The notes beneath the pieces were generated by a model that saw nothing but the letters and a program-made list of their open reading frames with translations, had not been told where the DNA came from and did no database searches. The position numbers and the translations under genes were made by a program. Source: Dissophora ornata (lineage: Eukaryota > Mortierellomycota > Mortierellomycetes > Mortierellales > Mortierellaceae). From it: 38,961 bases of DNA. Location: contig MU616802.1 of the NCBI GenBank assembly GCA_025201705.1, positions 2,059-41,019 on the forward strand, given 5' to 3'. Positions 1 through 10,445 of the stretch are shown here, in pieces. Position 1 is the first letter of the stretch. Every line of letters begins with the position of its first letter.

Positions 1-492
1 AGCGTCGTGTATTCGCCAAACGGAGATCAGATTGCGTCTGGCAGTGTGGACAAGACCGTGCGGCTGTGGGATGTTAAAACTGGAGATTGCAGTAACACCT
101 TGAGCGGCCATATCAATTCTGTTTGGAGCGTTGTGTATTCGCCAAAAGGGGATCAGATTGCGTCTGGCAGTCTGGATGAGACAGTGCGACTGTGGGACAT
201 TGCTACGGGTGAGTGTCGTGTGGTGATTCAAAACGACGCTGAGGTAAACAGTATCTCTTGGAGACCAAATTCCGACGATAATTATATTGTTGCTGGATGT
301 GACGGTGGTTCAATGCGATCGTGGCGGGTCATAGAAGATGGAAATGAGTATTTCGCAAAGCTGCACTGGAGATCTGCAGCAAACAGGCTTCTGTTGTCGA
401 ATACGTCGATTCAAGACGTAGTGGGGTTAAGCCGACAGGATAAACAGCTCTTTTTGCAACGTGGGGCGGTAGGTGAACCAGCTGAGCTATAG
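1..492 (+). CDS. WD40-repeat protein, 3' end only (partial at left edge)
   Basis: The frame is open from base 1 and ends at TAG 490-492, so only the C-terminus is present. Two WD40 blades are visible, each with the pattern SPxGDQIASGSxDxTVRLWD, spaced exactly 42 codons (126 nt). A diverged blade follows (roughly residues 75-105), then a tail containing GLSRQDKQLFLQRGAVGEP. That tail resembles the ends of WD40 propellers in large fungal STAND (NACHT-WD40) proteins, where the propeller is thought to sense ligands for a nucleotide-binding switch; this comparison is from memory. No NACHT domain is in the window, so full architecture is inference. The two blades are almost identical in DNA, typical of repeat arrays that expand and homogenise. 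A stand-alone WD40 protein remains possible. Confidence 0.85.
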   Translation, partial: SVVYSPNGDQIASGSVDKTVRLWDVKTGDCSNTLSGHINSVWSVVYSPKGDQIASGSLDETVRLWDIATGECRVVIQNDAEVNSISWRPNSDDNYIVAGCDGGSMRSWRVIEDGNEYFAKLHWRSAANRLLLSNTSIQDVVGLSRQDKQLFLQRGAVGEPAEL

Positions 493-1060
493 ATAGAGCC
501 TTTATGAAGTGAATATGAAGCTAGCTAGTACTATATCTCTAATGAAGTTTAACACTATCAAGCCGCTTGATACTGAAGCTGGAGAATTTTCCAGCAGCCA
601 ATCCTGCCATTGTGTGCTCAGACAAGCTTGTCGAATATGATGTAAAAAGGAGAGTGACAAGGAAACACATAGCCGATGCTAAGGTTACTGCACCCAAGCT
701 ACACGTGCCGCTCGAGGACTAGGATAAGAAAGTCAGGCCCTAGAATGACTCCAGTGCGCTTTTCATGTCCCGCTTTTTTATTTCATCAAATCGTCTTCGA
801 CTTTTTACCTCTGAGTGTTCAATGCAAACTGCATCGCGAATTACAGATGGTCTCCTCCAAAGGCGAAGTCGACCAGTTTTCAATGGATTTACCTCTGCTT
901 TGCGCGCATGTGTGAAAAGACGTTCTTTTCATTATCCCCCGAAGCACCATCCGCGTCGGGAGTTGGTGTGGGGAGCAATGGCTCGAATGGTCGGCGAGTT
1001 CCATAGAACGAGGGGGTCGTCAAAATGTTATTTTCAAAAAATTAAAACAAAACATTAATA
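493..1060. other. Intergenic stretch with no convincing gene
   Basis: Several short overlapping reading frames lie here on both strands, but none has a recognisable motif, splice signals or sensible composition. The one structured item is a 45-bp repeat at 810-854 that recurs at 2821-2865. Confidence 0.6.
810..854. repeat. 45-bp dispersed repeat, copy 1
   Basis: This segment matches 2821-2865 in the same orientation at 38 of 45 positions without gaps, counted by hand. The shared core includes TGTTCAAT, CAAACT, ATCGCGA and TGGTCTC. The two copies bracket the decayed DP-like gene. Similarity seems to fade outside the core, so this may be a remnant of a larger mobile element. Confidence 0.55.
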
Positions 1061-2150
1061 TCAGCAACAGCATTCTCTTACATCATGCACGATACATACA
1101 ACATTCGAATGACAATGTCCCACCTGCAGCTGATCAATCTCCATGTCGTCGTCTTCCGGCTCTTCACTCTCATCCACACTATCGCGATCCCTTTGTTGGA
1201 GGCTTTGTAATGATACACCGGGGTTGGTCGATTGAACTCTTCGAGAGACCTCCCGGATAGGCTTAGTATTTTGAATACCGACCCAACGAATCTCTTTCTT
1301 GTCCGTGGGGATGATCCCAAGAGCCTCCAGGATGTTCAAGGCATCGTACACTCGACGACGGATGTTCTATACACACATACAAACAACCACCACCACAATT
1401 AAAGACTGGGAGGGAGCCATTGAAAATAAAAACAGGTACTAGCATTCACATTGAATGTCCGTGTTTTCTTTCGCAAAAACTCACCCCTAGGCTGGTTTGC
1501 TCTTGAGCAGGTGCGCCATCTACACGATCCCCGCCTGCAAGATCTTGAACAAGCTATTCGGTAGAACGTGATGAAAAGTGACGCGTTAGCAAAAGACAGC
1601 AAACGCGTTACTGGCTATGGACTGCCATCCCCTTTGCAACGAGTAGCTCATTCCTGGTTAGCAAACACCTACATCGTTATAAGTTGTGACAAGTCTCGCT
1701 TCTACATGGTCGCACACCAGTGGGGCATAGTATCCGAGGCCTTTGCCATGCAGCGACTGTGCACCCAATCCATCCTGTACTTGAGCATCTTCTTCGTAGC
1801 TAAAGGGAATTAACGACACCAAAAACGTGGGCATTAGATGGTTGAAGAAATATAAAAAATAATATCATAGCTCCATGGCAAGCGATGCATCTGATCGACA
1901 CTTACTCTACAGCCTCGTCTACAAGTTTCTGGAAGGCTTGCCATCATCCCTTGGCGGGCTATTGGTTAGACTCGGCTTTCGACTGCCACCCGGCGAAGCA
2001 AAGGTGCTATTGCTTTCCTCCATGTCCTCGTCCTCGTCATTCGCGCCAGCAGCCACCGCTCCGTGTTCACCGTACGTGTTGATCTACTTATGATGGCGGA
2101 GAGGAGTAGGGCTGAGAGTGGTAGGGGTAAGGATGGCTGCTGTGGTCCCG
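1061..2150 (-). pseudogene. Decayed and truncated DP-type (E2F partner) winged-helix transcription factor
   Basis: On the minus strand the exon at 1366-1061 starts with [18 protein letters not shown] and continues to KKEIRWVG, the hallmark second half of the DP winged helix. DP partners E2F on S-phase promoters. An exon at 1553-1485 (LVQDLAGG...TSLG) joins it in phase. An exon at 1799-1673 carries GKGLGYYAPLVCDHVEA and TTYND, the first half of the fold. Further upstream (2072-1921) an acidic Ser-rich frame (ANDEDEDMEESNSTFASPGG) resembles a disordered N-terminus. Signs of decay: that frame ends in a stop (TAG 1921-1923) and is out of register with the next one (QAFQKLVDEAV, with a GTAAGT donor at 1905). 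The expected VADELV helix reads as ACC-GAA-TAG-CTT, unless the TAG is the acceptor AG and four residues are lost. The normally invariant Arg of GKGLR is Gly. No coiled-coil or dimerisation domain follows. Unusual splicing or assembly error are alternatives. Confidence 0.6.
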
Positions 2151-3715
2151 AGCTCCTGGGTGTGGACCGATGGCATGATCCCTGGCTGGGTATTGACCTA
2201 GCGTGTAGAGGTCCGATCAGGAGATGGATCAGGGTAGGGCTGATGCCATGAATGCTAGTCCAGCTGGGTGCTGTGGCCAAACCCACTAGTAGTGGTGGTG
2301 TGAAAGAGGATGAGAGTTTGGGATGGGATGTGGTGTTAGTGGGGAAGCAACGTGATGAGAGCTTGTTGGCGAGCAATGGAGATTGGAGCGGTCGGGAAGT
2401 TGAATGATTGACGTCTGGAATGAGCATTTCGCAAGGTTACAATAGAGATCTGCATCAGACAAGAGGCAGGGATTAGTTGAACCCGCTGGACACGTCAATT
2501 GCACATGATTGATGGAACAGACTGAGCTTCACAATTGGACCCTCCTAATTGGAACAACCCGCATTCACAGATTGATCTCTTTCGCGAGGCAGAATGGCAT
2601 TAGGATGATTAGGATGGTCCGATTGTGATGCTCTGTTCCATTAACCATGTCCCCACAGTCCAAAGCAGGTGTGCGTTCTGGCAAATAGAATTTCTTCTGG
2701 TCCAACTGCTCTGTGCGCTTTGGCCTAAAGTAAGTTCCAATCTTCCGTTTCAGTTGACATGGTCTGGCTTGTTCTAATTTTCCATTTTTGGGGAAATGCT
2801 GTGCGCTTGTCGAACATGCTTCTGAATGTTCAATCCAAACTAGATCGCGATTTACAAGTGGTCTCACTCACATGAACACCTGGTCGGTACTGTGCTTAGA
2901 CATCCATGCTATTCGAAGAGACTTGTACATGTTCTCAGAATAAAGCGTTGGACCTAAACACGAGTCGCGAGGAAATGCACAGCAATGGTCGATATCAGAA
3001 TGAGAAGTGTCCGTTTTTTGGGGGGTACATGTCGATACGAAATGCATGACGTTCTTTGTTAATATTTCGAACTTGTTTGCCCTGCACTCGAATTATTGAC
3101 CCCATTTTTTTTTTGTTTTCTTTGCAGTGGAGCACGGCGAACCTGAACGGAGGCATAAGCATGTATTGATGTGCTGCTTGAGAGTTGAGACTATGAAAAA
3201 CAAGTTGGGTGGACAAAATAAATATTAGAGAAACAAGGATGAGACTAGTGCACAAGTTGCAAAGTAATTGCCGGCGGAAAAGTCTATCCTAGTTCAGTGT
3301 GTCGTTTTGACGAGACGGTCGTTTTCCTTTTAGAGGGGGAAATATGCATGAGGCAAAACGACACCATTTCAGACCTGGTCGTTCTGTCCCGACCAGAATC
3401 TTCGCGTACCAATTGCTTGGCCTCCGGGTAAACGACAGTGATGGGGGTAGTGACGTTCGATAGACCTTGCCCAAAGCTTTAATTTTGTAGGATCTGTTGG
3501 CGCCAAGTTGGATGTTGGCCGTGTAGAAGCAAGCAATAAAAAAGCGACCCGTCTTATCTTCTCGCAAATCTGCAAGATGCATACATCCAAGCATGACACC
3601 TGAATAGATCCGTGCGTTTGTTTGGAAACAACACGGCATATTAAAAAAGAGACTGGATGCAAAGAGAATATCATCTTCTTTTTTTCCTTCCTCATCACTA
3701 CAATCCCTGACCCTC
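2151..3715. other. Intergenic stretch between the DP remnant and the transposase
   Basis: The minus-strand frame at 2427-2151 is rich in Ser, Pro and His and might be N-terminal debris of the DP-like gene, but no motif confirms this. A minus-strand frame at 2867-2565 (100 codons) starts inside the second 45-bp repeat and matches nothing I know. A minus-strand frame at 3819-3289 is largely antisense to the transposase start and its leader. A perfect 11-bp inverted repeat, GTGTCGTTTTG (3299-3309) with CAAAACGACAC (3354-3364), has a 44-bp loop and lies about 350 bp upstream of the transposase. I could not find its partner on the far side, so I do not call it a terminal repeat. Confidence 0.5.
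2821..2865. repeat. 45-bp dispersed repeat, copy 2
   Basis: This is a direct repeat of 810-854 (38 of 45 identical). It lies about 2 kb downstream, on the other side of the DP-like remnant. Confidence 0.55.
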
Positions 3716-5281
<1,566 letters not shown>

Positions 5282-5684
5282 TGTACATACAATGGACGAG
5301 TTCGTGGCGGCATGGCCCGACCCTCCTCATACACACACACACCATTTGTGGGCACCCAAACAGTCCACACGATACTCTGCATTGCCTTGACGAAATCCAG
5401 ACATGGCACACGAAACTGAAGTTGTTCTTGATAGTGTCAAAGGCCCATGTACAGAAGCAGAGGCGCCACATGCTCTGGTTGAAATTGCGTAGAGCTTGGG
5501 GCTACTCCCACGGTTTTGGTCCACTGAGAAATGTGCCTCATGCAGAATACTCCTCATCACCATATTTTAATATCACCATTGGATTGACGTGTGAAACAGA
5601 GCACAGTACAACGTGTATAGTGTATGAATCCGCTGATCATTGGCTTGAGAATTAGCACCTTTTTATTTAACAATCTGATTTTTG

Positions 5685-5718
<34 letters not shown>

Positions 5719-5831
5719 TTGAATATGTTTCCAATGCAAGGTCTGGTCCCAGTCAACGTTGAGTTTGGCTGTTGGTCTTGGACAATCAGTGACACCGACA
5801 ATCTGCATCTCCGAGTTTTACTGTTTTACTG
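5282..5831. other. Intergenic stretch with an A30 tract
   Basis: This is the 3' flank of the transposase and of the convergent low-complexity gene. A short CA run sits at about 5330-5341 and an A30 homopolymer at 5685-5714. Frames on both strands lack recognisable motifs. I searched for a counterpart of the 11-bp inverted repeat near 3299 and found none. Confidence 0.6.
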
Positions 5832-7385
5832 TTATTGTTTGCGGTTAGCGAAGTTTCTGCCAATGTCGATACTGGCGCAGGATGGGCATGACGAAGACGG
5901 TGAGGATGAGGACGAGAGGATAGGTCGACCGTACATCACGATCGGCGCGTGGTCCTCGGAGTAGATATGGATCACGCCCTGGTGGACGGAGTGAGCGCGG
6001 ATCACCGTCCTCGCCGTCGCTGGCAATCCTTGCAAAAATGATGGCAACTCTGATGGCGATGATGGAGGCGGAGAAGACGAGGATTGGGAAGATTGTGACA
6101 GATGCCGATGGATCTCCATGGCTTGTTGAGTACGGTTCATCCAGTGCATCGCCTCTGGGTCACCAGCTGTCATCTCGTCCCTCCTTGGAGAAGTTGTCAG
6201 GGCAACAACAGGGCCAGTCAGGGCATCATACGGAGGATGTCGATAAAGTGGCGCTCTTCGCTGTTCGTATCGTGGAGCATTAGCAACTTGATGGTATTGT
6301 TCATTCTGCTGCTGCTGTTCAAGGTAAATGTGCTGGTTGTCATAATAATACCCATTCAACCCGTACCCAATCCTTCCCAGTACATCGACTCGACCTCTGT
6401 TATCTACATGGTTCGGATTAATGAAGCGACGGTTCCAGTCACTTTGAGGCTGTTGGGTCTGTGGACCGTCAGCTTGTTGCTGGAGCTGCTGCGGACCTCT
6501 CAAGAAAGACGGAGGTGATGTTGATGAGATAGACGTAGACTGGGAGCTCACCGCTGTTGCCGGAGGGGGCGGGAGAGGTCGCGTTAGGTAGCTCGCATGT
6601 GAAGGGGACGCTGGGTACCAAATCGCGTTCACGCCTGCTCTCGCTGCTGTGCTGGACGAAGAGGTCGCTGATGAACGAGTATTAGAAGACGATGCCGGCT
6701 GTGGTGAATAAGCCGTCTCCGGTGCCGATCCTGTGCCTGTTATTGCTGCTACTGCTGCTGCTGCAGATCCTGAGGGCAATAGCGCTCGAGAGATGTTCAA
6801 GACATCCGTTGAAGCCACAGTTATGAACGCAGGCACGCGACTGATCCTACGAAGGCTAGGGTGTGCACGAACCACCGCCCCTGCCCGCAAGGCGGTCTGC
6901 ATCTCTCTCGTCTCAATATCCACCGTTGTTGATGCTGTGGTCACACCAGAATATACTAGATCTACTTCTCTCTCAGTATTTGACTCCTGTGTCCACGTTC
7001 CCAGTCCAGCTGAGTAGAGATAGTTCGCCGTTGAGGGAGAGGTAGGCGTGGAGATCGGGAGAGGCGACTGCACCAATTGCGGAGGCGGCGACGACATGGA
7101 TCCCCCCAAGTTCGTCATAGAAGCTCCCCAGATGGAGGGCGGGAGTGGGACATAGGCAAAGGTGGACAGTGGAGGGTGAGATTCCAGAAGTGGCTGTGGC
7201 TGGCGGGACAAAGACAAGGCGGACGTGAGCGAGGATGACGTTAGTAATAATGCTGAGACATTGTAACTGAAAGGGTGAAGATGATGCTGGCTTACAGAGG
7301 AAGTGGAGTTGGACCAGGATGGTTTTGCAGAGTGATCCGGCACGAACCCGGGACGTGACGAAGGTAATTCAATTGGAAACCCCAT
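5832..7385 (-). CDS. Ser/Pro/Gln/Ala-rich protein of unknown function, single exon, 517 aa
   Basis: This is an uninterrupted 517-codon frame from ATG at 7385 to the stop at 5832. I do not recognise a family. Composition is strongly biased: long Ser/Thr/Pro stretches in the N-terminal two-thirds, an Ala run around residue 207 (SGSAAAAVAAI), Gln clusters (EQQQQNEQYHQ), and Ser/Pro runs near the C-terminus. Two less biased islands may be the functional parts: NGYYYDNQHIYLEQ, and near the C-terminus HQGVIHIYSEDHAPIVMYGR. There is no signal peptide or membrane segment, so it is probably a disordered cytoplasmic or nuclear protein. Its length and uniform fungal-style composition argue for a real gene. 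The upstream region is GA-rich (7466-7503), which on the sense strand is a CT-rich leader common in fungal promoters. Confidence 0.6.
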   Translation of the reverse strand: MGFPIELPSSRPGFVPDHSAKPSWSNSTSSVSQHHLHPFSYNVSALLLTSSSLTSALSLSRQPQPLLESHPPLSTFAYVPLPPSIWGASMTNLGGSMSSPPPQLVQSPLPISTPTSPSTANYLYSAGLGTWTQESNTEREVDLVYSGVTTASTTVDIETREMQTALRAGAVVRAHPSLRRISRVPAFITVASTDVLNISRALLPSGSAAAAVAAITGTGSAPETAYSPQPASSSNTRSSATSSSSTAARAGVNAIWYPASPSHASYLTRPLPPPPATAVSSQSTSISSTSPPSFLRGPQQLQQQADGPQTQQPQSDWNRRFINPNHVDNRGRVDVLGRIGYGLNGYYYDNQHIYLEQQQQNEQYHQVANAPRYEQRRAPLYRHPPYDALTGPVVALTTSPRRDEMTAGDPEAMHWMNRTQQAMEIHRHLSQSSQSSSSPPPSSPSELPSFLQGLPATARTVIRAHSVHQGVIHIYSEDHAPIVMYGRPILSSSSSPSSSCPSCASIDIGRNFANRKQ

Positions 7386-8685
7386 TGCAAAAGATATATT
7401 GACTTTGTGTTCCTGGATGTAAATGTGCTTAAGCGGGCAGCTAGGTGAATGGTTAGGTGGATAGAAAAAAGAGAGAGAGAAAAGAGAGAGAGGGAGAGAG
7501 GGGTGTTAAAAGAGAAAATAAAAGACACATGAGCCGACAACAAAGAACTCTCGGTACAAGGGTGCACAATGGCGAGAGGATCTTCAAGCTTCACTGTCTG
7601 TCAAGTTCCCCTGAGCAATGGCGATGTTCAGCGTGGGATTGGATTAATATGGCACGAAGAAGCCGTGCTACTGTTGGAAGAACAGGGTGTAGTGTGGAGT
7701 GGTGTTGCAGCACAGCGTTCAGATGAAATTAAAGGGACGACAGAGCATTGGTGACAATGATCGGAAGAAAAAAGAATACAAGGAAGACGAACAACATGAC
7801 ATTGAGCAGAAGGATAACAAGAGCCATTTTCTCTGCTGATCTGTCCCCTTTCTTTTTTCATTTTCCTCCTCGGTCCATCTCTCCGGGATTGTTCATGATA
7901 GCCAACCCGCCCTCGGTGCTCAAACTTCATGTATGCTTGATCCATGATGAAGCGTGTATCAGCGTGCATGGATGGGCAGATATTGTTTGACCATCACGCA
8001 AGCCTGTTATCTGGCTATGCCCCACACTCGCTCACGTATCGCCTTTTCTCGCTTCTCATTATCTCCAGCCATTTTGAAAAGAGTTTGTGTTCTTATTGCT
8101 ACTGTTTGATCCTCCAAAGGAACTAAATGCAGTTGAGTATTTGTGTGCTGCGGGTAGCAACTCAATGGCGGCGATATGGCACAGCTCATTACTATCCCTT
8201 CTATCCCTCGTTTTCCAAAAAGGTTTCCAACTTCCAGGAATATCTCTCCAGGAACAAAACCATTTCTGGACTCGACAAGTCCTGCTACAGCAGCACAAGG
8301 AGCCACCTGTTTGAGCATAAAAATAAAAAAAAGGAGACTGCTCCATGATTCGCGTATTGCTGGAGAAACTGGCAATGCAGGGACAATTCGTGTCCAGGCT
8401 TCCCTCCTGGAATGAGCATCGCACTGTTGTCTGTTCACTCCTGAATTCAAAATGACAGAGCGTCAGATTTCAGAGAAAGTACTTCAGGAGCACACTCCGT
8501 GAAGCCTGTCTTTAATAGATCCTTGTCCTCTCAAGGAACAAGGTCCTGCATCACATCAATTCGCATTTGACGTTTTATTCTCGACATTGTCTATCTACTT
8601 TTTCTCTCACAAAGAACGGCCAAAAAAACAAAGAGTCTACATGGAAGTGTTTGTTGTGCTTTTGTCATTTTTTTTTTTTTTTTGT
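7386..8685. other. Intergenic stretch, one weak plus-strand coding candidate
   Basis: The first 150 bases are the CT-rich leader of the minus-strand gene at 5832-7385. A short plus-strand frame (7569-7754, starting MARGSSSFTVCQVPLSNGDV) has protein-like composition but no recognised motif and no clear continuation. Minus-strand frames around 8007-8450 show no family motif. The last 100 bases are probably the 3' UTR of the isochorismatase gene and include a T-rich run near 8670. Confidence 0.45.
7466..7503. repeat. GA-rich microsatellite
   Basis: Imperfect GA runs (AGAGAGAGAG, AAGAGAGAGAG, GGAGAGAG) sit about 80 bp upstream of the ATG of the minus-strand low-complexity gene, making a CT-rich tract on its sense strand. 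Confidence 0.7.
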
Positions 8686-9716
8686 TTAAATGTTGCTCTT
8701 CACGAACAATTTGTTGCCTGCGGTCGCCTCCTTGGTTTCCTTGACAAGGTTGGAGATCGACTTGAACTTTTCGTTCTTCGAGTCGCCGAGCAGCTGGAAG
8801 AGGATCGACTCGCTAGTTGTAACGTAGCCTCCTGCTGACTTGACACGCTATATTACGACGAACGCCAAAGCCGGGGGGGTTTTTTGGTGACATGGTGAGT
8901 AAGTATAAGAAGGCAGGGTCTGAAGCACAGCATCTCTGGGCAAATGTATATAACGTAAAGAAATAACACTCACGTTCAAGGCGTGCTCGATTTCATAGCT
9001 GTTCATGCTTGAAACTCCATCGGCGAGCACATGGACGTCATAGTTGTTCTCGAGCAGATCCAAGGCTGTCTGGAGAACGCACACGTGCGACTGATGATCC
9101 AATAGATGAGGGTTAGCTTTCATGAACAGTATCAAATGGAAAAGTGTCTGAGATGATGACGAGAAAGTACCTCGATGCCGAAGAGAACGACCGACTTGAT
9201 GCCCTGAAGCTCCTTCTCAACCTCAGGCACAAACATGGAGAACTTTGTCTTGGGGATGTTGATCTTTGCCTGTGACAAATCCAGCTCGGTGGCTGTTGCT
9301 CCCAAAGCTTTGGGGTTCTACATATTTTTATAATCATGCAGCAAAAAAAAAAAAAGGTGTAAGAATTTCCGGTGATCCGTTTTGATGGTGCATTTGAAAG
9401 GCGCGAATTAATTTCTTTCCGAGGTTTTTTTTTTCTCACGAACCTGCTCAGTGACGATCAGGGGGATATCAAGGATCTTGTGGGCAGCAATCTAAGGGAA
9501 AGCATCAAGGGCGTATTTAGCATTAGCACAAGCCTCAGTCCTCTCAGTCACTGTGCTTGCGCGAGCGATGATGCCTTTGAAGCGTACCATTTTTTGAGCG
9601 GTGGCAACCACTGAGGGGTATTGGAAGATGTGGGTGCGGAACTTCTCCTGGATATCACAGAGGAAGAATGCAGTGGTCTTCTGGTGGACGCGACCGACAT
9701 TACGGAGGGCAGACAT
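8686..9716 (-). CDS. Isochorismatase-family cysteine hydrolase (ISOC1/ISOC2-like), five exons, 200 aa
   Basis: Exons are 9716-9588, 9491-9444, 9317-9171, 9090-8974 and 8847-8686; every junction is phase 0 with GT..AG ends. The product is 200 aa, the normal size. It starts [10 protein letters not shown] and shows the Rossmann-like isochorismatase fold in order: [11 protein letters not shown] with catalytic Asp21; [14 protein letters not shown]; a catalytic-type Lys in [10 protein letters not shown]; and the nucleophile Cys in the loop [15 protein letters not shown]. The rest reads [20 protein letters not shown] and [19 protein letters not shown]. Eukaryotic relatives of this type (ISOC1/2, fungal homologues) lack a settled substrate; true isochorismate hydrolysis is not implied. 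There is no convincing targeting signal. An in-frame upstream extension exists, but homology begins at the chosen ATG. Confidence 0.93.
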
Positions 9717-10445
9717 GTCGAGTGGAATGTGTGAATGGGCGAAGAATGGGGGAGATGGGGGAGGCTGGAGGGGGTTGGTTGTGAAAGGAAGGAAGGGTTC
9801 GAGCTGAGGCTGGCAGGCACATTTTATATGTGCTGCACAGTTGGACACAATAAATACACACACGGGCATTTCATTCGTGCCATAGTCACGCGGTATGTGT
9901 GGGTACGGATCTCACAGACGGCTCTTGCGCCCCACACCCAACCCCACACACCGTCGAAGGTTTGCAGAGGGAGGACAGCAAGGAGGGCGCAAACGAAGTA
10001 AACAGAAGCGGGATGGTTACCGAGTTGTCACTATCAACAAAGACTCATAGTTTAAATAGCCAATTGATCAAAGTAAAGCACCATTACACCTCGGGCCAAA
10101 GGCCGTCTCCATGGAGACCCGGTCTGTTAGGATTTGAGCCGACGCCGAGCGAGAATGAACCTAGTTGACCCAATGAAGACCAGTCGTCTTAGCGCCATGC
10201 CCAATTCCTCTCCTTCACTCCAGTCGGGCAGGCATTGGCTCGATGGCTAGCAGCGAGCGATAGAGATAGGATTGGATCGGCGACTACGGAGCACGTTTCT
10301 CGGGCTTTGGGAAATGGGCACAGTTGGATGGCTTAGGATTTTGATTTTGGGAAGGGGATTTTATTCCACAGCGAGTTCAAGTGGATGCAATAACGGGCGA
10401 CATCTCACCAGAACATCCCGCGACAACCAGCCATTCGAGACAGCC
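9717..10445. other. Intergenic stretch between isochorismatase and SKI2 (divergent), with a tRNA-like motif pair
   Basis: Both flanking genes start here, so promoters are expected, but I see no clear TATA or other box. A perfect 14-bp palindrome lies at 10105-10118. On the minus strand between about 10200 and 10125 there is an A-box-like TGGCGCTAAGACGACTGG and, about 57 nt on, a B-box-like GGCTCAAATCC. The sequence does not fold into a complete tRNA: no acceptor stem pairs and the T stem is poor. It may be a decayed tRNA or chance. Confidence 0.4.
10105..10118. repeat. 14-bp perfect palindrome
   Basis: GTCTCCATGGAGAC is its own reverse complement. A GGCC-AAA-GGCC mini-hairpin directly precedes it. 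It could be a binding site for a dimeric factor, but no function is evident. Confidence 0.5.

Noticed and set aside
8007..8450. A 147-codon minus-strand frame as a gene
   Set aside because: No motif, no family resemblance, and several equally long competing frames on both strands over the same bases.
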